NCBI RefSeq assembly: GCF_000423525.1
Contig: NZ_AUID01000017.1
Span: 1-64,000 of the forward strand
Direction of reading: 5' to 3'
DNA length: 64,000 nt
DNA from: Proteocatella sphenisci DSM 23131
GTDB lineage: Bacteria > Bacillota > Clostridia > Peptostreptococcales > Filifactoraceae
The number at the start of each line of letters is the position of its first letter. The stretch's first letter is position 1. Positions 25,488 to 34,671 of the stretch are shown in pieces. Position numbers and translations under genes: made by a program. The notes below the pieces were generated by a model, which was not told where the DNA came from, searched no databases, and saw nothing but the letters and a program-made list of their open reading frames with translations.

Positions 25488-26813
25488 TTATTTGATTTTG
25501 ATTTCATGTAAAATATCATCTGAATGTTCATAATAAAATATACATTCATGGAGATTTTCTAATTGTTTGAGCTTCAGTCTTATATTATCATATCTGTAAG
25601 CAGGGACTAATACTGTGTATTGTTTCTTATCTGTATTATTAATCTTATTCTTGAGTGTAATTTCAAATTCGTCAAGTAAATATTCATCACTGTAAAGCAG
25701 ACCGCTGCCCTGACATAAATGACATTTTTGGGTTAATTTTTCAGTTAAACTCATACTGGATTTTTGACAAATTATTTCTAAAAGACTATTCTTAGTAATT
25801 TTCGATTGCTTCATGTGTCTTTTTTGTTTTTTAACTAAGCCTGATACATAATCATCGAGCATTTCTCTTAAGTCTTGAGAAACGTTTATTAAGTCGATCA
25901 GGATTATTCCTCCTATGTCAAGAAGCGTTATCAGTTCTATTGATTTTGAAATTGCACTTTTATTTATTTCAAAAAATTTGCTTTCTTTGAGCCTGCTGTT
26001 ATCCATATATCCTGAATCAACATCAATTACAGTCATTGCTTCTGTTTTATCCATCTGAATACTAAAATCATTAAATTCAAATTTTTGTTTTATGAGGCTA
26101 TTTATATTTACACCGTTGTGATTAAAGCAATAGTCTTGTACATACCTTATTTGTAAATTCATATTTATGAACTTTTTCTTATTCATTATATAATAGTTTT
26201 GGTCATTTGTTAATACATCGTTTATATCATATTTGTCTATTAGCTGATCAACTTTGTTTTCTATATCGTTTTGAGATAGTTTCTCGCCATGAGTTTTCTT
26301 AGATACAAATGATTCGTATTTTTGAATGAGAGTATCTATCTCAGCTCTAACATCGGGGTAAGGAGCTTCGAGGGATTTAGTTCTTAGAATCATCCCAATT
26401 TCAGGGTAATCTAATTTTAATTTCTCTATTATATTTTCACCTTCAAGTTTTTTTGCCTTAGGAGCTTTAATTGTTTTTTCATTTGGAAGCAGAACAATAT
26501 ATTTACCCCTCAGGGTAATATCTTGTGTAAGCTTGGGTTTTTTTGATATATTACCTTCTTTTATTACTTGTACAATTATCTTATCGCCATTTACAACCTT
26601 GTCGTTTTTTAGTGGCAAAAACCCTGTGTTATCCCCAATGTTTACAAATGCAGCATTAAGACCATTAACAACTTTTACCGTTTCTCCAATAAAGATATCA
26701 TCTAGTTTCACATCATTATTTTTTTCAACTACATCAATAAATAATAAACTATTATTATCATCAACAACTGCATATTTATTAAAAAACAAAGTATTCTCAA
26801 TTAGTAATTTCAT
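25488..26813 (-). CDS. rng: Ribonuclease E/G family endoribonuclease
   Basis: A 441-residue RNase G-type enzyme cutting single-stranded RNA. An S1-like RNA-binding domain covers about residues 35-100 (VNGLNAAFVNIGDNTGFLP). The catalytic DNase I-like part has MTVIDVDSGYM and IGGIILIDLINV, carrying the two metal-binding Asp. The C-terminal zinc-link is CHLCQGSG. The protein is a little shorter than E. coli RNase G. It follows the DUF2344/TIGR03960 pair by 12 bp, an arrangement common in clostridia. Confidence 0.92.
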   Translation of the reverse strand: MKLLIENTLFFNKYAVVDDNNSLLFIDVVEKNNDVKLDDIFIGETVKVVNGLNAAFVNIGDNTGFLPLKNDKVVNGDKIIVQVIKEGNISKKPKLTQDITLRGKYIVLLPNEKTIKAPKAKKLEGENIIEKLKLDYPEIGMILRTKSLEAPYPDVRAEIDTLIQKYESFVSKKTHGEKLSQNDIENKVDQLIDKYDINDVLTNDQNYYIMNKKKFINMNLQIRYVQDYCFNHNGVNINSLIKQKFEFNDFSIQMDKTEAMTVIDVDSGYMDNSRLKESKFFEINKSAISKSIELITLLDIGGIILIDLINVSQDLREMLDDYVSGLVKKQKRHMKQSKITKNSLLEIICQKSSMSLTEKLTQKCHLCQGSGLLYSDEYLLDEFEITLKNKINNTDKKQYTVLVPAYRYDNIRLKLKQLENLHECIFYYEHSDDILHEIKIK

Positions 26814-26825
26814 ATTTTTCCCTGT

Positions 26826-27491
26826 CTATATGATATTTATACTATCTTCTTTCACCATCATTGAAGCTATTTTTACAATCCTATATGGAGAAATATTCTC
26901 ATCATATCTTTCATTTATTGCTTTAAGCATGTCTGTCGGTTTTAATGCGCCTTCAGGTGAATTCATCAGTATTGCTCTGATTTTATTTTTGTCAGCATCA
27001 AATTCTAATGAATATATTCTTTCTCTTATATCCACATCTTTGATTTGCTTTTTCTTGTTTTTCTTTTTAACAATAAATTCCTCTTTTGACATCACATCTT
27101 TTATAATCTCTGAAATGCCAGTAGTTTCAACATCAAAGTCAAACTCGTATAGGCTATGGCTCATCAATTTGGTCAGCGGTTCTGATTTCTCTATAACCTT
27201 ACATTCAACTATATCTATTCCTTCGGGAAGAGAATCATTCATCCTCTGCACAAAAGAAGCCCTGTCATCCTCATTTTTTATATCTATATCCATAAATTCA
27301 GCATAACTTTGTATACCCAGGCTCAGTGCTGAAGAAGAACTGATTTTAGGGTGAGGATGAAATCCTTCGCTGTAGTAAACTTCTATATTGGATCTTCTCA
27401 GCGCTCTAATGAAAATTTTCAGTAAATCCAGATGTGATATATATGCAATATCACCTAATTTTGTAAATCTGCATCTTAGAATCATTAACAA
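26826..27491 (-). CDS. DUF2344 / TIGR03936 radical-SAM-associated protein
   Basis: A 221-residue protein of the TIGR03936 family. It begins RCRFTKLGDIAYISHLDLLKIFIRALRR and contains FHPHPKISSSSALSLGI, both hallmarks. The family is a companion of TIGR03960 radical SAM proteins and in some genomes is fused to them. Here the two genes overlap by 7 bp, consistent with coupled translation. The biochemical role is undefined; location beside RNase G suggests RNA or ribosome-related modification, which is inference. Confidence 0.88.
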   Translation of the reverse strand: MLMILRCRFTKLGDIAYISHLDLLKIFIRALRRSNIEVYYSEGFHPHPKISSSSALSLGIQSYAEFMDIDIKNEDDRASFVQRMNDSLPEGIDIVECKVIEKSEPLTKLMSHSLYEFDFDVETTGISEIIKDVMSKEEFIVKKKNKKKQIKDVDIRERIYSLEFDADKNKIRAILMNSPEGALKPTDMLKAINERYDENISPYRIVKIASMMVKEDSINII

Positions 27492-29326
27492 AGTCCCTTC
27501 CCAATATCTGTATTTATATCACAACCAAGACAATTTTCTCTGCAGTCTCCAGTTGTATTTTCTTTCAGCGCTTCATTCCATTCCCTGATAAGAAATGCTT
27601 TTGAAACTCCTGTATCTATATGATCCCAAGCTAGTGGTTGATCTGTATCCCAGTTTCCATTTGCGATATCAAATGGGTTTATATTATTTTCTTCAAAAGC
27701 TTCCATCCATAAGTCATATTTAAAATGTTCGCGCCAGCTATCAAATTTACAGCCTTTTTTAAATGCACTGTGTATAACTGATGATAGCCTCCTGTCTCCT
27801 CTTGCCATTGTAGCTTCAAGGAAACTTACATCGTAATCATGGTAATCATATGAAATATTCTTATGTCTGAGTTTTTCTTTCAGATATCGCTGTTTTTCTT
27901 TCATTGTTTCTTGAGTGTCTTGTGAAAACCATTGAAACGGAGTATTAGGTTTTGGAACAAAAACCGCGGTTCCTACTGTAACCTTAAATCTCGGAGACAG
28001 TCTTCCATTGTTAACTTCACGATTTGCATCAATTACTGAATAAACAAGATCTGCTATTCCGTCTAAATCTTCATACGTTTCCGTAGGTAAACCGGTCATG
28101 AAATAAAGTTTAAGACTTGACCATCCACTTTCGAATGCTTTTTTTGAAGTTTTTATTAAATCTTCTTTTGTTACACCCTTATTTATAACGTCTCTGAGCC
28201 TTTGAGTACCTGCTTCTGGCGCAAAGGTAAGGCTTGATCGTCTGGCTTTTTGAACTTTTTGTGCCATATCTAAAGAAAAGTTATCCAGCCTTAGTGAAGG
28301 CAAAGACAAGCTTAAGTTTTCACATGAATACTTTTGGTCGAGTTCTTCAAGCAATTCTTCTATCTGAGTATAATCACTACTGCTCAGAGATGTTAATGAA
28401 ATTTCTTCATGACCGGTGGATCTTATAAGCGTTTCTGCAATTTCAAGAAGCTTTTCTTTACTTCTTTCTCTTATTGGTCTGTATATAATTCCAGCCTGGC
28501 AGAATCTGCAACCTCTTGTACAGCCTCTGAATAATTCAAGCATTATTCTTGAATGAACTACATCTATATTAGGAACAAGCAGCTTTTGTGGAAAATAAAC
28601 TTCATCCATGTTTCTTATTATACGTTTTTGTATTTTTGGTGGAACGCCTTCATATATAGGTTTGATTTCTTTAAATTTCCCATCTGTATCATAGTGCGCT
28701 TCATAAAAAGCAGGGATATAGGCTCCTTTTACATTTCTTGCCACTTCTAAAAGAAAATCTTTTTTTCTTCCTGGGTAAGCTTTTTCTTTATATTTTGAAA
28801 ATATATTCATCACTTCTGGAAGTGTTTCTTCTCCTTCACCGATCATAACTATATCAGCAAAATCAGCGATTGGTTCTACATTGTAAGCGCATGGTCCGCC
28901 AAACATTATTATTGGATCTTCTTCTCCTCTGTCTTTAGAAAACAAAGGTATATCTGAAATTTCCATTATATTAAGGATATTTGTGTAAGACATTTCATAT
29001 TGAAGCGTGAAGCCCACAAAATCCAGTTCTTTCAAAGGGGTTTTACTCTCAAGAGTAAATATTGGAATTGATTTTTCTCGCATTTTTTCTTCCATGTCTG
29101 CGCCCACTGCAAAAGCTCTTTCGCACCAGACATTTTCAAGTTCGTTAAGAGCACCGTGAAGTATGTGTAGTCCCAAGTGGCTCATACCGATTTCATAGAC
29201 ATCAGGAAAAATAAAACCGTATCTTATCATTTTTTCATGAGGTTCTTTTTTTATAATATTAAGTTCACTTCCAATGTATCTGCCGGGCTTTTCTACATCA
29301 CCCAGAAAACTGTATATTTCTTTCAT
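27485..29326 (-). CDS. B12-binding-type radical SAM protein, TIGR03960 family
   Basis: A 613-residue protein. The N-terminal part (about residues 1-190) has a Rossmann cobalamin-binding-like fold with VGFTLQYEMSYTNIL and MFGGPCAYNVEPIADFAD. The radical SAM domain follows with the cluster motif RGCTRGCRFCQAG, EISLTSLSSSDYTQIEEL and LRLDNFSLDMAQ. It should cleave S-adenosylmethionine to modify an unknown substrate. It is paired with the overlapping DUF2344 gene downstream. GGAGG precedes the ATG. Confidence 0.9.
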   Translation of the reverse strand: MKEIYSFLGDVEKPGRYIGSELNIIKKEPHEKMIRYGFIFPDVYEIGMSHLGLHILHGALNELENVWCERAFAVGADMEEKMREKSIPIFTLESKTPLKELDFVGFTLQYEMSYTNILNIMEISDIPLFSKDRGEEDPIIMFGGPCAYNVEPIADFADIVMIGEGEETLPEVMNIFSKYKEKAYPGRKKDFLLEVARNVKGAYIPAFYEAHYDTDGKFKEIKPIYEGVPPKIQKRIIRNMDEVYFPQKLLVPNIDVVHSRIMLELFRGCTRGCRFCQAGIIYRPIRERSKEKLLEIAETLIRSTGHEEISLTSLSSSDYTQIEELLEELDQKYSCENLSLSLPSLRLDNFSLDMAQKVQKARRSSLTFAPEAGTQRLRDVINKGVTKEDLIKTSKKAFESGWSSLKLYFMTGLPTETYEDLDGIADLVYSVIDANREVNNGRLSPRFKVTVGTAVFVPKPNTPFQWFSQDTQETMKEKQRYLKEKLRHKNISYDYHDYDVSFLEATMARGDRRLSSVIHSAFKKGCKFDSWREHFKYDLWMEAFEENNINPFDIANGNWDTDQPLAWDHIDTGVSKAFLIREWNEALKENTTGDCRENCLGCDINTDIGKGLC

Positions 29327-29343
29327 TTTTCCTCCAAATATTT

Positions 29344-29832
29344 CTATTTAAAAATCGTGCTCTCCAGATATGACAATTGCTCAAACCTGGGGTCATATTT
29401 TTCTTTAAGACGCAACGTATGATAAATCGTCCTGGCTTTTTCTTTGTCTCCAAGGTTATAATTTGACACAATGATACAAGCAAGCATTTTTTCATAAGGA
29501 ACTTTTGATTTTTTAATATATCCCCATACTTGATCAAAATACTCGACAGCTTTTTTGTAATCTTTTTTAAAATGATATTGTATTCCAATCTGAAATAAAG
29601 CCGCATTTTTTTCTTCTGCATTCAAATCCAGATTTTTTAGAGCCCTGTTCATTACCTCTATTGATTTATTTCTAGCTCTGAAATAGGTAAAGTAATGAGC
29701 AGATCTTTTCTGGTAGTCATCAAAAGTTTCAAGTTTTGTAAAAAACGCTATTTTTACCGCTCTAAATAGCAGATATGCAGAAAAAACATATATTGCTACT
29801 AATACATAACTTCCAGTCACATCATTCCCCAT
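29344..29832 (-). CDS. Membrane-anchored TPR-like protein of unknown function
   Basis: A 162-residue protein. A single N-terminal transmembrane helix (about residues 8-30, YVLVAIYVFSAYLLF) is followed by helical repeats resembling tetratricopeptide units (about residues 60-150, for example ALFQIGIQYHFKKDYKKAVEYFDQV). TPR domains bind proteins, so it may be a scaffold on the inner face of the membrane. It overlaps the end of scpB by 11 bp and precedes TIGR03960 by 17 bp. No specific function can be assigned. Confidence 0.6.
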   Translation of the reverse strand: MGNDVTGSYVLVAIYVFSAYLLFRAVKIAFFTKLETFDDYQKRSAHYFTYFRARNKSIEVMNRALKNLDLNAEEKNAALFQIGIQYHFKKDYKKAVEYFDQVWGYIKKSKVPYEKMLACIIVSNYNLGDKEKARTIYHTLRLKEKYDPRFEQLSYLESTIFK

Positions 29833-30397
29833 ATTTTTCTCCTATATTTATCTGCGTTGGATATGAGCTTTCTTCAAAATGTTCTGGCAGCTCACCTAAA
29901 TTATTTATACCAAATTCAATTAAAAACTTTTCTGTAGTGCTATATAGTATTGGTTTCCCAATTTTATCGAGCCTTCCGCTTTCATATATCAGTCCATTGT
30001 CTGTCAGATTAGAAATTACACTGTCTGATTTCACTCCTCTTATTTCATCAATTTCTACTTTTGTCACTGGCTGCTTGTATGCGACAATGCTTAAAACTTC
30101 CAGAGCCGCCTGAGAAAGTGATTTCTTTTTTATTTTTATAAGAATTTTTTCCACATAATAATTATTATCTGTTTTAGATATTATGCTGTAGTAATCCTGA
30201 GCAGAAATTAATTCTAAGCCCGAATCTTCTTTTAAATATTTAGCTTGTAAATTTTTAATCGCTTTTAGTATGTCTGACATGCTTACGTCTTTTTCTCCCG
30301 ATTCAAGGAATACACTTTGAATATCTTTAATGTCCATTGATTCTGAAGATACAAAAAGCACAGATTCTATTATACCGCTTATTTTTTCTGTTGTCAT
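29822..30397 (-). CDS. scpB: Segregation and condensation protein B
   Basis: A 191-residue winged-helix protein forming the SMC-ScpA-ScpB condensin complex. Family phrases are IIESVLFVSSESMDIKDI, LSQAALEVLSIVAYKQPVTK, EIDEIRGVKSDSVI and LIYESGRLDKIGKPILYSTT. The length is usual. It overlaps scpA by 4 bp, the standard order in Firmicutes. Confidence 0.94.
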   Translation of the reverse strand: MTTEKISGIIESVLFVSSESMDIKDIQSVFLESGEKDVSMSDILKAIKNLQAKYLKEDSGLELISAQDYYSIISKTDNNYYVEKILIKIKKKSLSQAALEVLSIVAYKQPVTKVEIDEIRGVKSDSVISNLTDNGLIYESGRLDKIGKPILYSTTEKFLIEFGINNLGELPEHFEESSYPTQINIGEKYGE

Positions 30398-31089
30398 ATA
30401 GAATACAGCCTTTCTATTAATATTTCTTCAAATATTTTTTTTTGATGTATATCTACTTTTTGATCTTTTGCCATCTCCAATACTCCAAGAAGTGATGCTA
30501 CCACCTCATCTTTTTCATCTGTATTTAGGATTCTTTCAAAGTATACTTTGGCATTTTTTTCCAAAATTTCTTGAATCTCTCTTATTTTATCATCTACTGA
30601 TATTTTTTTAAAGCTTATAATCTGTGGTCTTGGGATGGCGGTCTGCCTGTTGATACCTGTGAAAGATTTATAGATATCATTAACGGTATATTTTGAGAGA
30701 TCAAGATGTTTCTCAGTGAAAACCTCATATCCTTTATTTGTATAAGACCATGGCGTATTTTCATACATTTCTTTCATCATATACGCTCTGTCTTTGAAAT
30801 ATTTATACGTTTCAAGTATATCTATTAGTTCTTTACCTGGATCTTCGGATTCTTGGTCATTTATAAAAATAAGGTATCTTGATTTGATTTCCATAAGCGA
30901 AGCTGCCATAACAATAAACTCAGAGGCGATTTCAAGTTGCGACGAAGTCATATCTTTAATAACTTCTAAATATTGGTTTATGATATTTATTATCAATACA
31001 TCTTTTATCTCGTATTTATTCTTTTTGATCAGCTCCAAAAGTAAATCCAAAGGTCCTGTAAAGTCTATATTTTGTAGAGATATTTGCAT
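30394..31089 (-). CDS. scpA: Segregation and condensation protein A
   Basis: A 231-residue kleisin subunit of condensin that bridges the SMC heads. The N-terminal signature is FTGPLDLLLELIKKNKYEI, followed by IASEFIVMAASLMEIKSRYL, and the C-terminal winged helix contains VVASLLGVLEMAKDQKV. The length is usual for the family. It lies 10 bp after an M50 protease gene, as in many clostridia. Confidence 0.93.
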   Translation of the reverse strand: MQISLQNIDFTGPLDLLLELIKKNKYEIKDVLIINIINQYLEVIKDMTSSQLEIASEFIVMAASLMEIKSRYLIFINDQESEDPGKELIDILETYKYFKDRAYMMKEMYENTPWSYTNKGYEVFTEKHLDLSKYTVNDIYKSFTGINRQTAIPRPQIISFKKISVDDKIREIQEILEKNAKVYFERILNTDEKDEVVASLLGVLEMAKDQKVDIHQKKIFEEILIERLYSI

Positions 31090-31099
31090 GCAGCTACTC

Positions 31100-31723
31100 C
31101 TATAACAGAATATTTACAACTGAATTTATAAAAGTAATAATTATGTTTACTATGGGATTTAAAACCATTCCCAGAGTACCGGTAACTATTAAGAGTATAA
31201 GTATCAGCGTACCGTAATTTTCATATTTATATACAATGAATCTGTATTTAACTGGAATAACCGAAAGCAAAAGTTTAGATCCATCCAAAGGCGGAATAGG
31301 CAAAAGATTGAAAGCTGCAAACGATATGTTTATACCTACTACACTATACATGACATTATAGTAGGCCGGGCTGGTAAAAATATTACTTGTATAGTGTAAA
31401 AATATATAAGTCACTATTGCAATTACAATATTCATGCTAATCCCAGCTATAGAAACAAGGAAATTACCAAGCTTCCTGTTTTTAAAATTATTCTCATTAA
31501 CCGGTATAGGCTTTGCCCAACCAAATCTTGCTATAATAAGCATAAGGAACCCTATAGGGTCAATATGACTCATAGGGTTTATGCTCATTCTTCCATTGTT
31601 TTTTGCAGTAGAGTCTCCCATTGCGTAGGCAACAGCTGCATGTGCAAATTCATGAAAGGATATGGCAATAATTATACCAGGTAATATAACAAGAAAATTA
31701 TAAATATAGTTTTCTAACATCAC
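31100..31723 (-). CDS. Site-2-protease family (M50) membrane metalloprotease
   Basis: A 207-residue short rhomboid-like zinc protease of the YwhC/M50 type. The metal motif HEFAHA (HExxH) is in the first membrane region (about residues 24-29). A GRMSINPMSHIDPIGFL loop and the third ligand motif NLLPIPPLDGSKLL (NxxPxxxLDG) follow. About five hydrophobic segments are seen. The substrate is unknown. It sits 10 bp from scpA and 9 bp behind rnjA. Confidence 0.9.
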   Translation of the reverse strand: MMLENYIYNFLVILPGIIIAISFHEFAHAAVAYAMGDSTAKNNGRMSINPMSHIDPIGFLMLIIARFGWAKPIPVNENNFKNRKLGNFLVSIAGISMNIVIAIVTYIFLHYTSNIFTSPAYYNVMYSVVGINISFAAFNLLPIPPLDGSKLLLSVIPVKYRFIVYKYENYGTLILILLIVTGTLGMVLNPIVNIIITFINSVVNILL

Positions 31724-31732
31724 TTCTCCTTT

Positions 31733-33400
31733 TTATACTTCCATTATTATTGGAAGAATCATAGGATTTCTTTTCGTTTTTTCAAAAAGGAATTTTTTCA
31801 AATCTTCTCTGATCATGTTTTTTATATATGACCATTCTCTGATATTTTTATCTTCACATCTGATCAGACATTTTTTAACTATCACTCTGCATTCTTCGAT
31901 AAGCTCCTCAGCTTCTCTTACATACACAAATCCTCTTGAAATTATATCTGGACCAGAAACCACACTTCCATCTTCACCTGACATAGAAACTACTACTACT
32001 ATTAGCCCGTCTTCTGAAAGGTGTTTTCTATCTCTTAATACTATATTTCCAACGTCCCCAACTCCAAGTCCATCAACAAGTATATTGCCTGAAGGTACTC
32101 TTCCTCCTATGGCACACGACTTTTTGTCTAGCTCTAAAGTCTGTCCATTTGACATCATGAAAATATCTTCTTCAGGCATCCCTAATTCCATAGCAAGCCT
32201 TGCATGTTGTTTTAAGTGTCTGTATTCACCATGTACTGGCATAAAAAATCTAGGTTTTATAAGTCTGTGTACCAGCTTCAATTCTTCTCTGCATGCGTGT
32301 CCTGAAACGTGGATTTCTTGAAGGCTTTCATATATTACTTCAGCTCCATTTTCAAACAACTGATTTATTACTTTAGATACGCCTTTTTCATTTCCTGGTA
32401 TAGGATGAGATGACATTATTACAACGTCACCTTTTTTAATTACAATTTTTTTATGTTCTTTAGCAGCTATTCTTGAAAGAGCAGCCATGGGTTCTCCCTG
32501 TGATCCAGTAGTCAGGATAACAAGCTCATGATCCCCGTATCTATTCATTTCGTTTATATCTATCAATGTCCCATTTGGAATATTAATATAACCAAGCGAT
32601 TGGGCAATACCAATAGTATTGAGCATGGATCTTCCTGAAATTACAACTTTTCTATTATACTTTGCCGCTGAATCAATAATTTGCTGCACTCTGTGCACAT
32701 TTGATGAGAATGTTGCAACAAAAATCCTATTTTTCTTTATGTCTGCAAAAAGACTGTCAAATGTCTTTCCTACAACTTTTTCAGAAACTGTATGGCCTTC
32801 TCTCTCGGCATTTGTACTTTCACACATCATAAGTGTTACTCCAGCCTTACCTAGCTCTGCAAGTTTTTGAAAATCCATTACATTGCCATCAATCGGAGTG
32901 TAGTCAATTTTAAAATCTCCTGAGTGAAATATTATTCCAGCTCCTGAGTGAATCGCTAATGCACAAGCATCGGGTATACTATGGTTGACTCTTATAAAGT
33001 CAACTCCAAAGCTTCCTACTTTAACATTTGAACCTATTTCTACTTCGTTCAATTCCGCGTTGGTTATGCGATGCTCTTTAAGTTTGTTAGCTATTAATCC
33101 CAACGTTAATTTCGATCCATATATTGGTACATTTAATTTTTTCAAAAGATAAGGTATGCCACCAATATGATCCTCATGACCATGCGTTACTACCAAGCCT
33201 TTTATGATAGCCGCATTTTTTGTTAAATATGTTATATCTGGTATGACTATGTCAATTCCCAGCATCTCGTCTTCTGGAAAACCCATGCCTCCGTCAATTA
33301 TGAGTATCTCGTTTTTATACTCTATTGCGGTCATGTTCTTTCCAATTTCTTGCATTCCACCTAAAGGTATAACTTTAAGTTTCGCAGTTTTCTTTGCCAT
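31733..33400 (-). CDS. rnjA: Ribonuclease J
   Basis: A 555-residue metallo-beta-lactamase/beta-CASP RNase with endonuclease and 5' exonuclease activity, central to mRNA turnover in Firmicutes. The zinc motif THGHEDHIGG is near residue 75, HSGDFKIDYTP supplies further ligands, and SGHACREEL and MPVHGEYRHLKQHA mark the beta-CASP part. The C-terminal domain is present. The ATG at 33400 follows AGGAGG and gives exactly the length of B. subtilis RNase J1. It heads a run of 11 closely spaced genes. A terminator-like hairpin sits in its leader. Confidence 0.94.
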   Translation of the reverse strand: MAKKTAKLKVIPLGGMQEIGKNMTAIEYKNEILIIDGGMGFPEDEMLGIDIVIPDITYLTKNAAIIKGLVVTHGHEDHIGGIPYLLKKLNVPIYGSKLTLGLIANKLKEHRITNAELNEVEIGSNVKVGSFGVDFIRVNHSIPDACALAIHSGAGIIFHSGDFKIDYTPIDGNVMDFQKLAELGKAGVTLMMCESTNAEREGHTVSEKVVGKTFDSLFADIKKNRIFVATFSSNVHRVQQIIDSAAKYNRKVVISGRSMLNTIGIAQSLGYINIPNGTLIDINEMNRYGDHELVILTTGSQGEPMAALSRIAAKEHKKIVIKKGDVVIMSSHPIPGNEKGVSKVINQLFENGAEVIYESLQEIHVSGHACREELKLVHRLIKPRFFMPVHGEYRHLKQHARLAMELGMPEEDIFMMSNGQTLELDKKSCAIGGRVPSGNILVDGLGVGDVGNIVLRDRKHLSEDGLIVVVVSMSGEDGSVVSGPDIISRGFVYVREAEELIEECRVIVKKCLIRCEDKNIREWSYIKNMIREDLKKFLFEKTKRNPMILPIIMEV

Positions 33401-33417
33401 TAATTTCCTCCTGTATT

Positions 33418-33461
33418 CTAAAAAATCACTAATCACCTAAACTATAATCGGTAATTAGTGA
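33418..33461 (-). terminator. Rho-independent terminator between fur and rnjA
   Basis: TCACTAATTACC and GGTGATTAGTGA (minus-strand reading) form a 12-bp stem with one mismatch, followed by TTTTTT. It begins 17 bp after fur and ends about 18 bp before the rnjA start, so it lies inside the rnjA leader. Confidence 0.75.
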
Positions 33462-33477
33462 CATATTCCTTTTATGT

Positions 33478-33921
33478 TTATTCTAAATTCTTACATTTGC
33501 TGCATATGCCAAAAAATTTCAGGTCATGGTCCACAATTTTGAAATCATAGTTTTTTTCAATATTATTTTCAAGGTCTTCTAGTAAATCAACCCGGACCTC
33601 TGCTACATTTCCACATATTTTGCAAATCAAATGATGATGGTTATGCGTTTCATCATTAAGGTTTAACTCATATCTCACGTATCCATCATCAAGATTAAGT
33701 TTATTTATTTTTTTTGTACTCTCAAGTATCTGTAAGGTTCTATAAACTGTAGCTATCCCCATTTCTGGACATGCTTTTTTGACAGTCTCATATATTTCAT
33801 CACATGTTAAGTGTTCCCCACTCGAAGAAATCAACACTTTTAATATTTCTTTTCTTTGCGGAGTAAGTTTATAACCATGGTTCTTCATACTATCAAGTAA
33901 AGTTTTTAATTCATTATCCAT
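33478..33921 (-). CDS. Fur family metal-responsive regulator
   Basis: A 147-residue Fur/PerR/Zur-type repressor. The winged helix (LTPQRKEILKVL, GIATVYRTLQIL) is followed by the dimer and metal domain with the HNHHHLICKICG segment and a second CSKCK pair, so a structural zinc is expected. Whether it senses iron, peroxide or zinc cannot be told. I chose the ATG at 33921 because TTGGTG precedes it; an ATG six codons upstream has no ribosome binding site. It is the last gene of the alaS operon. Confidence 0.87.
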   Translation of the reverse strand: MDNELKTLLDSMKNHGYKLTPQRKEILKVLISSSGEHLTCDEIYETVKKACPEMGIATVYRTLQILESTKKINKLNLDDGYVRYELNLNDETHNHHHLICKICGNVAEVRVDLLEDLENNIEKNYDFKIVDHDLKFFGICSKCKNLE

Positions 33922-33973
33922 TTTGCACCAACTGTCCATTATTACTGCAAATATTTTTAATCAGACATAAATA

Positions 33974-34234
33974 TTATTCTTCTTCTACAAGCGTTTCGTA
34001 AACCGCTACAACCATCTCGTATTCTTCATCGTCATCTATTGCCTCTAAAACCATTTCTCCATTTTCATCTTCTTCTATCCTGAAAATATAAGCTTCGTCC
34101 TCATCATCAGTTTCTTCAATAGGCGCAAGTATAGCGTAATTGTTGTCATTTGCCTCAATACTCATTATAAGCTCAAACTCTATTTCTTTTCCCTCTTCAT
34201 CCAACAAGGTTATTATTTCTTCAAAATTTTCCAT
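33974..34234 (-). CDS. DUF1292 family acidic protein
   Basis: An 86-residue, strongly acidic protein (many Glu/Asp) of the DUF1292/YrzB group. The family is found throughout Firmicutes between ruvX and fur-like genes, exactly the order seen here. The central NNYAILAPIEETDDEDEAY phrase is typical. Function unknown. It starts 1 bp after ruvX ends, behind AAAGAGG. Confidence 0.88.
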   Translation of the reverse strand: MENFEEIITLLDEEGKEIEFELIMSIEANDNNYAILAPIEETDDEDEAYIFRIEEDENGEMVLEAIDDDEEYEMVVAVYETLVEEE

Positions 34235-34235
34235 C

Positions 34236-34658
34236 TTATCCTCTTTCCATGTTCTTTTTATTTAGATATGTTTCAAGTATTACTACTGCCGCTATAGTAT
34301 CTACAAGATTTTTTTTATTCTTTTGTTTAACTTCGTTTTCGATCATTATTTTTCTCGCTGAAATAGTAGTCATTCTTTCGTCCCACATTAAAACAGGTAT
34401 ATCTGTCTTTTCCTTTAAAATTTCTGCAAATTTTAAAGTTTTTTCTCCCTGGAAACCAGTAGTTCCGTCCATGTTTTTGGGTAGCCCAACTACAACTTCT
34501 TCAACATTTTTTTCTTTTATTATATTTATAATTTCTTCAATATCTTTTTCAATCCCTTTTCTGTGGATTGTATATAAGGGTTGTGCAAGAATTTGGAGAT
34601 CATCACTTAAAGCGACTCCTATTCTTTTGTTTCCTACATCGAGTGCCATTAATTTCAA
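34236..34658 (-). CDS. ruvX: Holliday junction resolvase-like protein RuvX (YqgF)
   Basis: A 140-residue RNase H-fold nuclease. Acidic catalytic residues occur in MALDVGNKRIGVALSD, in VEEVVVGLPKNMDGT and in DERMTT, followed by DTIAAVVILETYL at the end. Members take part in recombination and in 16S rRNA end processing. The start is a TTG with AGGTGAT just upstream; an ATG three codons on is spaced too far. It is part of the alaS-ireB-AKR-ruvX-DUF1292-fur operon. Confidence 0.92.
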   Translation of the reverse strand: MKLMALDVGNKRIGVALSDDLQILAQPLYTIHRKGIEKDIEEIINIIKEKNVEEVVVGLPKNMDGTTGFQGEKTLKFAEILKEKTDIPVLMWDERMTTISARKIMIENEVKQKNKKNLVDTIAAVVILETYLNKKNMERG

Positions 34659-34671
34659 ATTATCACCTATC

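Noticed and set aside
26533-27306. 257-codon plus-strand frame across rng and DUF2344
   Set aside because: It spans two real minus-strand genes and their junction, has no recognisable domain and no ribosome binding site.
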